Source: Branchiostoma belcheri | Taxonomy: Eukaryota > Chordata > Leptocardii > Amphioxiformes > Branchiostomatidae | Direction of reading: 5' to 3' | DNA length: 64,000 nt | Assembly (NCBI RefSeq): GCF_001625305.1 | Contig: NW_017802603.1 | Location: forward strand, 383,449-447,448 | In this document: positions 51,201 to 64,000 of the stretch, piece after piece | How positions within the stretch are numbered: position 1 is the first letter of the stretch | Layout: every line of letters starts with the position of its first letter | Made by a program: the position numbers and the translations under genes | Notes under the pieces: model-generated | Database searches by the model: none | The model's input: the letters and a program-made list of their open reading frames with translations, nothing else | Told to the model about the DNA's origin: nothing

Positions 51201-54007
51201 AGTCCGAATTCTCTAGCTAGAAAATGTCACGTGACTCAAAGGCGGGGAAACGTGGAAGACGACTATCGCCGCATGCAAGCGTTTATGACATCATGCCACG
51301 ATAGTTTAAGCTAATTACATATTTACGCCTTCAGACAGACATCATTTCTATCATACCATGCGTCGACATCAACACGTAGCGGTGCAAACGTTACCAACAT
51401 TCACTAGATAGCAACATAATTTGTAATCACTGGACCTGGTCGAAACATTTTCAAATTTATCCCGATCTATAGGCCAAAGCTAGAAAAACCTTTAGAAAAA
51501 AACTAACGTCACAACGTAGCCAAGCTTTTCCTCTAAAAAACTTATGCACGAAAAGGATAACTCAGTCGACGTAGTTTGCATGCCATCGTTGTCACCTTTG
51601 ACCTGACAGGGGGACCGTCCATTATAAAAGGGAGGGGTGTAAGTTTTCCACACAGCAAAAGTTGCAGTGTAAAACACAGCAAAAGTTGCAGTGTAAAACA
51701 CCAAAAGTTGCAGTGTAAAACACAGCAAAAGTTGCAGTGTAAAACACAGCAAAAGTTGCAGTGTAAAACACAGCAAAAGTTGCAGTGTAAAACACCCAAA
51801 GTTGCAGTGTAAAACACCAAAAGTTGCAGTGTAAAACACCAAAAGTTGCGGTGTAAAACACCAAAAGTTGCGGTGTAAAATTTTGTTCTTGTCGGCCACG
51901 GTACATATGCTTTGTCCCCTTCTCTACAGACCAGCCTTTGCCAAGTGTCTACTGTCTATTTGCCATGAGGTGAAGAATGTCTTCATGGATGAACCTCGGC
52001 TGCTCAAAGTGCAGGCACCTGTTTACATTCTAGGTGAGATACAACTACAAACCTTCATCATGACTTATTCTAAATGTGCAGCTTCTTGTGAATCTTAGAT
52101 ATATTTCTTCTCACCTAAAATAATTATAATCTGCCCTATGATGCTAATTCTTGAATGTACAATGTATACTGAACCTTGCAAGTCAGCATACAACAGAAGA
52201 GATGGAATCATGGATTTAAAAGAATTATATATTAAGGTATAACAATTCCCACATAGTAGTACCAGAACTATTTTGACACTGTAAGTATATTTCATTGCTG
52301 AATTTGATATGAAACAAGCTATGCTTTATTTCCTTCCCTTTACAGGAGACCTGCATGGCAACTTCCAGGACTTGGTGTGTTTTGAGAAGGCCCTGTGGAG
52401 GATGGGTGTCCTGCTGACTCCTGCATCCTTCCTGTTCCTGGGGGACTATGTGGACAGGGGAGAGTGTGGCATTGAAGTGGTAAGTGCATTGTCTATTACT
52501 GGTACTCATTTTCCTATTCACTGTTTACTGTACACTCACCAAGTACTACATTTGTACACTAACAGTTGCTGGTTCTTTGCCAAAGGATGGTTGCTTTAAA
52601 ATTAAGTACTCAGTATCTAAATATTTTGGGGCTAAGCTTTAATTTTTTCAATTCCTTCTTGATTTTACTGAACAACCTCTGCACTTTATGATTGTTTATT
52701 AAACCATATTTCTTATGGTCTTAAAAACTATTGGCAATGATAATGTTTTTAACAAATTTCTGTCTAATGTTCATTACTTTTGTTCATCTATACAGGTGGC
52801 CTACCTCTTTGCCCAGAAGCTACTTGTTCCAGACAAGGTCTTTCTTATCCGAGGGAACCACGAGCTGCGTGCCGTCCAGGAGAGGTTCTCCTTCCACACG
52901 GAGTGTCTTCAGAAGTTTGGAGACAAGCTGGGTCTGGAGGTGTGGGAGGCCATTAACCAGTGTTTTGACGCCATGCCTGTTGCTGCAGTGGTGGACAACA
53001 ACATCTTCTGTGCCCACGGGGGGATCCCCAGTCTGTGGCACAGCTCCGGCCTGCTGGCAGACATGGAGAAGATCCCAGTACCACTGCACGATCCGGAGAG
53101 CGAGAGTCCTTTGGCATGGGAACTGATGTGGGCAGATCCTGTATGTTTGTTTCTTTATGCTGCATTAGTTTATCAAAGATAAGCAGAGTTAGGCAATGTA
53201 TGGTGGAACAATTGCAAACACTTGAAAGCACTTCTTTTGGATAAATTTCTAATGATTTGTTGTAAGGTTTGTGTTCTTTACACTGCTTTGACATAGCTGC
53301 CTATTCAGATCCAAAGCTTGTGATAATGTTAGTAACTTAGAGGCTCTCTTTCTTCCCATCAGCTAAGTTCTGATGACATCGATCCAGAGATGCAGGAGGA
53401 GCTGAAAACAAACCACGGCTTCACCCAGAACCCCAAACGTGGGACGGCCCACGCCTTCAGTCACCAGGCCCTGCAGGACTTCCTGGTCAGAAACGGGCTT
53501 TCTCATGTCGTCAGGGCTCACGAGGTGCAGCAGGCAGGCTTCCAGGTAACAACATTACACGTATCTGTTTTAAAATATTTTATTAAAATACCTAATGACT
53601 GTATAAATATCTTTAGTAGTATTTTTTGCCTGTAGATGGTTGATTATGATGTGAACATTGAAAGGACACTACATTTATGTCAACTTGAGAGATCAGTAAA
53701 TGGGTTTTTTGAATGAAAGGTCATCTGTGTTGGTAGAATCCATAGTTGCAAACTTCAAGCTTTGTTCCAACACAAGAAGGGAACTCACCATAAATTTTTG
53801 GTCGATGCTGACTCTGGAAGTTGGATGCATGATGACATCAGGAGCTTATCAAAATAAGTTTTTGTTCACGTTTTCTGCCAGGTACAACAACATGGGAAAC
53901 TGCTGACTGTCTTCTCCTCCTCCCACTACTGTGGTGGGACAAACGAGGCAGCGTGTGTTTTGGCTGACAGGAACAAGATTCGCACCATACGACTGGACAC
54001 TACCTGA
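48251..54007 (+). CDS. Nudix-like / EF-hand / PPP-family Ser/Thr phosphatase fusion
   Basis: Nine coding exons with consistent phases: 48251-48422, 48690-48808, 48980-49906, 50080-50333, 51930-52033, 52346-52479, 52796-53140, 53363-53545, 53882-54007; 787 residues. Residues 1 to about 135 resemble a Nudix domain ([39 protein letters not shown]), but the box is degenerate. Residues 215-320 hold EF-hand-like units with loops at 219-230 (poor), 261-272 ([12 protein letters not shown], good) and 305-316 (partial). A basic and Ser/acidic linker follows ([11 protein letters not shown], possible nuclear signal). From about 490 on is a PPP phosphatase with every metal ligand: D527 and H529 (GDLHGN), D559 (GDYVDRG), N591 (GNHE), H644 (HGG) and H738 (RAHE). 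It should be an active phosphatase under Ca2+ and perhaps nucleotide control. It is not PPEF, which has its EF-hands after the catalytic domain. No standard gene name is known to me. Confidence 0.92.
48487..48600 (-). mobile_element. Probable LINE/SINE 3' tail with (AATC)n microsatellite
   Basis: On the minus strand the sequence runs CTGTACTTGTTAATAAAGA and then six or more AATC repeats (48496-48535). An AATAAA followed by a 4-bp tandem tail is the usual 3' end of many non-LTR elements. Only a short stretch is left, so the family cannot be named. It lies in the first coding-region intron of the phosphatase gene. Confidence 0.4.
50490..50812 (+). repeat. Tandem minisatellite, left arm, about 14 units
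   Basis: Units of 22-25 bp share the core TTACACTGCAACTTTTG (first two have ACCGC). Variation is mainly GGTG versus GCTGTG between cores. Open frames through it in three frames are by-products of the repeat. Confidence 0.95.
51648..51880 (-). repeat. Tandem minisatellite, right arm, about 10 units
   Basis: This is the reverse complement of the left-arm array, core AGTTGCAGTGTAAAACAC. The outermost two units at both ends have the CGG variant in place of CAG, so the arms mirror each other in order as well as sequence. Confidence 0.95.
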
Positions 54008-55432
54008 AGCAGTGTTCTGATGAGCAGTTCAATATGAAGATTTGCAGAGCCATGACAGCTGAGGAATTTATGATAATATGGCTGCTGTGTTGAAGGTCAG
54101 TCAGGAGAGGGATCCAAAATGACTGTTATGACAACAAATATTACAACAACTCATAACATACTGGTCTTAACTCTTACTGTAAAATCAGTGTAACATCTTG
54201 ATGCCCAAAGCGCCATTTGAATAGTATGGGGCAAAAGTAGATGAATCTTGGCCAGTGAAGGGTTTTGTAAATATTTGGATTAAGTTTTACATACAGAATT
54301 ATATACTGTCCAACTGTTTGTACCATCATAAACCTTGGGAGGTTATACATAGTCTGACATCCAACTCCTCAGGCACAGAAAGGAACAAGTACGATGTTAT
54401 TACCATACAGGATTGAACTGCCTGATGCTCCGTATGTAGTAGATTATACATGCAGTGCCAATTGTTCATGGAGCGGTTTGTTTATTTTAGCCAAGTTCAA
54501 GGTTCATTTTAAGACAATGTGACAAAAGCTGATGTTGAAAGTTCTAAATGTGTAGGTCATGAATTCTGTAATTGTTGCTTGTGATGTGAGATCACAGAAA
54601 CTTCTTGCTAAGTACATTTTGTTTGTGCTTCTAATGTGCTTTATATGTATATTGTTGCATTTTGATATGGTGTTTTGAATAATATTGGTAGCTTTGCATC
54701 TTTTTTAGATTTTATACTAAACGTTTGTAATGTGTGCTGTCTCAGTGGTTTTAAAATTGCTTTGCACTGTATCAAAGTACACTTAATGTTCATTATATAT
54801 TTAGCTCATTGATGTCTTAAATTATGTTTATGTAATTATTGTTTTCATGTTATAAATGGAATGTAGTTTTGAAACAGACTACTGTCTATAAGAGATTCAA
54901 ACTGTTATATTCTTCATCAATCATATATACATGTAGCTTACTAAAGTCTCTTAGTAGTGCCACAGTCAGTAGGTTCGTATCTCAGAATACCTGGTTTCTT
55001 CAGTCATGATGTTCCATCATTCTGTATGTTTGAGGAATTCCATTTCAATTTTAGTATGGTAGGTTATGTCATATTGTTCATGTGGTAGACTAGCAGAATA
55101 CATATTTTCAGCCGTAAGCTTTTGAGGGCTTATAGAATATGATTGTATGTAACAGCTGTATTCAGATTTAGAAATGTTTCTATTTTGTAGTATATAGTAT
55201 GTAACCCATAGAAGCTTAGTATGTTGAACTTCCAGTTGTGGTTATGTGGATGGTTTATTGTTTGAAGTTAAGGTACATGTAGACATTAAAAAGGGAAACA
55301 TTTTATTTGAAACATGAAAACCAGTAACATGTTTGTCTTAAACTAAAGTGTTATTTCATATTAGTGACAAGTTTTGTTTTAGTACAATAATGTGTTACTA
55401 TTTTTATATGTCTTGCAGGAAGGAGTAATAAA
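54008..55432 (+). other. 3' UTR of the phosphatase gene with poly(A) signal
   Basis: No coding sequence follows the stop at 54005-54007. An AATAAA hexamer lies at 55427-55432, giving a 3' UTR of about 1.4 kb. Earlier cleavage sites are possible. The region also faces the end of TANGO6 on the other strand. Confidence 0.5.
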
Positions 55433-55567
55433 ATGTTTAAGTGTTAAGAAATGTACAATGTTTGTTTTAGAGTCTTGCATTCACACTCACACTCACACTT
55501 GCATTATTTCACCAAATGTAAGTACAATGTATGACTCTTCTGTCCATCTGAAGACAACATTACCATT

Positions 55568-61634
<6,067 letters not shown>

Positions 61635-61903
61635 TTTGGTGAGCGGCAGTGCGACTGTAACGTAGCGCCTTTGTACACTTCCACAGATTCAAATAAAAAT
61701 GCACTGGTATGACCGTATAACTCAACAAATTGTACCAGTTAGTTTTGTGCCCTATCTTTAAAACTTGATTTTATTTTTAAGCAAGTGTAGAGTTTAGTTA
61801 GCACCCGTTTAGATGTTAAAGAATTATCATCTATAACGTAGTGTTGTCCAATAAAGTGCTATGTTCTGCCCTAATGTCATATGACAGTACGTCACATTTC
61901 AAG
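61635..61903. promoter_or_regulatory. Bidirectional promoter, TANGO6 / ATP6V0E
   Basis: The two start codons are 269 bp apart and point away from each other. No TATA box stands out. The ATP6V0E start context CAAGATGGTGG resembles the YY1 motif with one change. Shared control of two ubiquitously needed genes is the natural inference. Confidence 0.6.
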
Positions 61904-63077
61904 ATGGTGGGGGTAGCTATTCCGCTGGTTGTGGTGACACTTTTCTGGCTGATCATCGGCGCTGGAGTGCCGTGGGCCATCCCTAAAGGACCTAACAGAG
62001 GGTAAGGAAAGTCAGGATTGTGGTTAAATGATCAATGCAGTGAGAATTGTTGCTAGAACTGGTGATTTCAGTGCAAAAAAATATTCGTGAATCCGGTTGA
62101 CCCCTTTTCACGCCCTCCCACTACCAGTGTCCACCATGTATAAAATTATGTCACATGTATCTTATAATTTGTGATAATTGTTCTGTTCGTTTATTTCAGA
62201 GTCATCCAGACAATGATAGTGACAACTGCAGTATGCTGTTATGTGTTGTAAGTATGAAACACATTGTTTTGCCTTTGCTGATGCCTTGATATTAGCCGTG
62301 GACGACTCTGGTAACCCTTTTTGCATGATAATGCCGGGGACAGAGTCGTGGGGCGCTACATAGGCCAAAACCAACCTTTGCCATGCCGGGCCTCATGCAA
62401 CGGGCCGGCCCCGGATTTTTGGTGTCCCTGGCTTCCCGACGCACTCACCTGCCGGGCCGGGGGATAAGACCTTAAACAAACGCAGCATTTAACCACAACA
62501 CGGCCTCGGAGCACGTAACTCCATACAAATCATCAGCGATCGGCGCCATTTTGAATTCAGGAATCGGCCCGCAAAACAGGTCGGACCCTGAGTTTACGAC
62601 AGACAAAAAGGGTTACCAGAGTCGTCCACGGCTACCTTGATATATGCATAATTTACAGCTCAACATCCAGTTGGCACAGATTAAAAATCTAGCAAATTAA
62701 TAAAACCTCATCACAAGCTACATGTAATACTATATCACTGCTTTATGCGTAGAATATGGGTTACTTTTATGTATTGCTATTGCTAACATTGGGGCAGGTA
62801 TGAAAAAGTGGATATGAAAAAAATACAAAATCACAAAATTCTGAATGTTGATATCATTGTCAAAAGGATTTCAATTAGTGATTTTGGCTTATCATCATCG
62901 CCTTATGTTGTACTGTACAACTTACTACAAGACCTGTGTTGATGCACATTTGTAAGTTATGGTGATTTTGCCTCCAGTTGGTTGGTAGCAACTCTAGCCC
63001 AGCTGAATCCCCTGATTGGACCCCAGCTGAAGAATACGGTCATCCAGTACATCAAGTGGCAGGAGACAGAAGGATAG
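61904..63077 (+). CDS. ATP6V0E1: V-type proton ATPase subunit e
   Basis: Three coding exons: 61904-62001, 62200-62247 and 62978-63077, with phases 2 and 2; 81 residues, the same as human subunit e1. Conserved stretches are [15 protein letters not shown] and [14 protein letters not shown]. Two hydrophobic segments (about 4-24 and 34-54) form the usual two-helix hairpin. Subunit e belongs to the membrane V0 sector of the proton pump that acidifies endosomes, lysosomes and Golgi. The stop TAG is directly followed by a good donor (GTAAAC), and an acceptor at 63381 opens a probable 3' UTR exon. Intron 2 carries a MITE. Which vertebrate paralogue (E1 or E2) it matches best cannot be judged here. 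Confidence 0.96.
62293..62634. mobile_element. 342-bp MITE with 31-bp terminal inverted repeats and 9-bp target duplication
   Basis: Both ends carry the same 31-bp inverted repeat, beginning TAGCCGTGGACGACTCTGG. The 9-mer CCTTGATAT flanks the element perfectly on both sides (62284-62292 and 62635-62643). The inside is GC-rich with GGGCCGG-type stretches and no coding sequence. A 9-bp duplication is typical of Mutator-like (MULE) transposition, so this is probably a MULE-derived miniature element. Identical ends and a perfect target duplication suggest recent insertion. It lies in intron 2 of ATP6V0E. Confidence 0.9.
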
Positions 63078-63381
63078 GTAAACTTTATCATCTCTTATAT
63101 ATGAATATGAATTACAGAAAAAGGTCAGACATGTGCTGTGCATTAGGACATTACAGCTGCAGCAAAATAGTTAATCCAGCTTTTAGAGCTGTATTAACTT
63201 AAGTATAGACAATATCTTACTAATACTAGTAACAGTTTAATCATACATGGTATTTACTAGACTTTCCCCCCAAGTTTGATTGGATACCAGGCATACTCTT
63301 ATGTTTATTTGTGTGAACATCCATTAAGAACTTTACATGGTTCTTACTGTGTTTTGATTCCACATGTGCTTGATTTTGCAG

Positions 63382-64000
63382 GTATGGACATCAGTGGAGG
63401 TCATGTGCAACAGAGGGCAGCATAACTTTCAGATGGGAAGATTCTGCAAATATTAACACTATCTTAGACTTACCAGAAGAAAGCTGCTTGAGACTCCAGG
63501 TGTGAAATTTATGGAAAGTGTGGATTAGTAGTGAGGATTGATTTCAAGTAGTCACATCACCCTTCCAAACATTCTAAATATTATTATTAAGACATTTTAT
63601 TTGGTACAGTACCGTCTGCCATAATTTGATAAAGTTAACTATGGAATGTACTTTTGAGGTTCTGTAATGCTTAAAAGTCAGTATGTAATATTTGTAATAT
63701 TTATACTGAGTTGTATTGATGAGTGAGTTCCAAATATGATGGTTAAAGTCTTTACTTTCTGTTGGTAAGTTGCAGAATATCTATCAATGCACATTTACAA
63801 GTGTGAGATCAACTCAACTTTGTTTAAAGGTACACAGAAAGACTGGGCATTGTAATAGCGTTATATGGTTATGCTACATGTAGGTACTCTTTGTATGTGC
63901 TGTAAGCTGTAAGCTGAAAATGGTGATTATGATGTTTTGTGTTAGATCTATCAACAAGGTCCATGTCTGTACTATCAGGCTCAGAATCAAGTTGAAACAG
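63382..64000 (+). other. Probable 3' UTR of ATP6V0E
   Basis: A pyrimidine-rich acceptor (TTGATTTTGCAG) ends at 63381. The sequence after it is not coding in any convincing frame. It is AT-rich and reaches the window edge with no consensus AATAAA that I can point to. Confidence 0.4.

Larger units (their letters stand above)
50465..51903. mobile_element. Fold-back DNA element with minisatellite arms
   Basis: The two ends are inverted copies starting TACCGTGGCCGACAAG, flanked by CATATG on both sides (50459-50464 and 51904-51909). The left arm (50465 to about 50880) and right arm (about 51580-51903) are inverted along their length. Each is mainly a tandem array of a 22-25 bp unit, TTTTACACTGCAACTTTTG plus GTG or CTGTG: about 14 units at left and 10 at right. 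The centre (50881-51579) is unique and has no transposase. This matches fold-back elements with long repeat-built arms. CATATG is itself palindromic, so it could belong to the inverted repeat instead of being a target duplication. It lies in intron 4 of the phosphatase gene. Confidence 0.85.

Noticed and set aside
50490..51880. Possible CRISPR-like regular array
   Set aside because: Units are contiguous without unique spacers and are flanked by terminal inverted repeats in a eukaryotic intron, so this is a minisatellite.
51492..51906. Minus-strand open frames of 92-135 residues
   Set aside because: These are the same artefact in the right arm of the element, which mirrors the left arm.

Overview
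The window is nuclear DNA from an invertebrate chordate, most probably an amphioxus (Branchiostoma). Genes are split by many short GT-AG introns and encode clear orthologues of vertebrate membrane-traffic proteins. The sequence contains a 20-N scaffold gap and what looks like two collapsed haplotypes, as expected from a very heterozygous genome. Naming the genus is inference. There is no bacterial operon structure, CRISPR array, tRNA or rRNA that I can see.

Layout. 1-189 (-): one coding exon of an unrecognised gene that leaves the window. About 4100-26374 (+): a five-exon gene of the NSG/calcyon family (neuronal endosomal one-pass membrane proteins). Its C-terminus carries a Thr/Ser/Pro-rich mucin-like tail of about 490 residues that the vertebrate proteins lack. 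The long introns and flanks hold a LINE fragment and scattered candidate regulatory sites. 31763-47232 (-): STX18, the ER t-SNARE, in ten exons. It is complete but contains a falsely duplicated block around the gap. 48251-54007 (+): a nine-exon gene for an unusual protein with a degenerate Nudix domain, EF-hands and a PPP-type Ser/Thr phosphatase domain. 55568-61634 (-): TANGO6 in 14 exons. 61904-63077 (+): V-ATPase subunit e in three coding exons.

Organisation. NSG and STX18 converge, as NSG1 and STX18 do on human 4p16, next to MSX1, so this looks like old chordate microsynteny. Two pairs are head to head with short shared promoters: STX18/phosphatase, and TANGO6/ATP6V0E (269 bp between start codons). 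YY1-like motifs overlap the start codons of STX18 and TANGO6. The phosphatase and TANGO6 genes converge tail to tail with about 135 bp between a poly(A) signal and a stop codon. Most recognisable products act in the secretory and endosomal system: NSG in endosomal sorting, STX18 in Golgi-to-ER fusion, TANGO6 in Golgi organisation, subunit e in organelle acidification. I would not infer a shared pathway from that.

Mobile DNA. Three inverted-repeat elements have visible target-site duplications: one in STX18 (38678-39826, with the empty allele also present in the window), one fold-back element built of minisatellite arms in the phosphatase gene (50465-51903), and a 342-bp MITE with a 9-bp duplication in ATP6V0E (62293-62634). 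The two points most worth following are the Nudix/EF-hand/phosphatase architecture and the mucin-tailed NSG protein.
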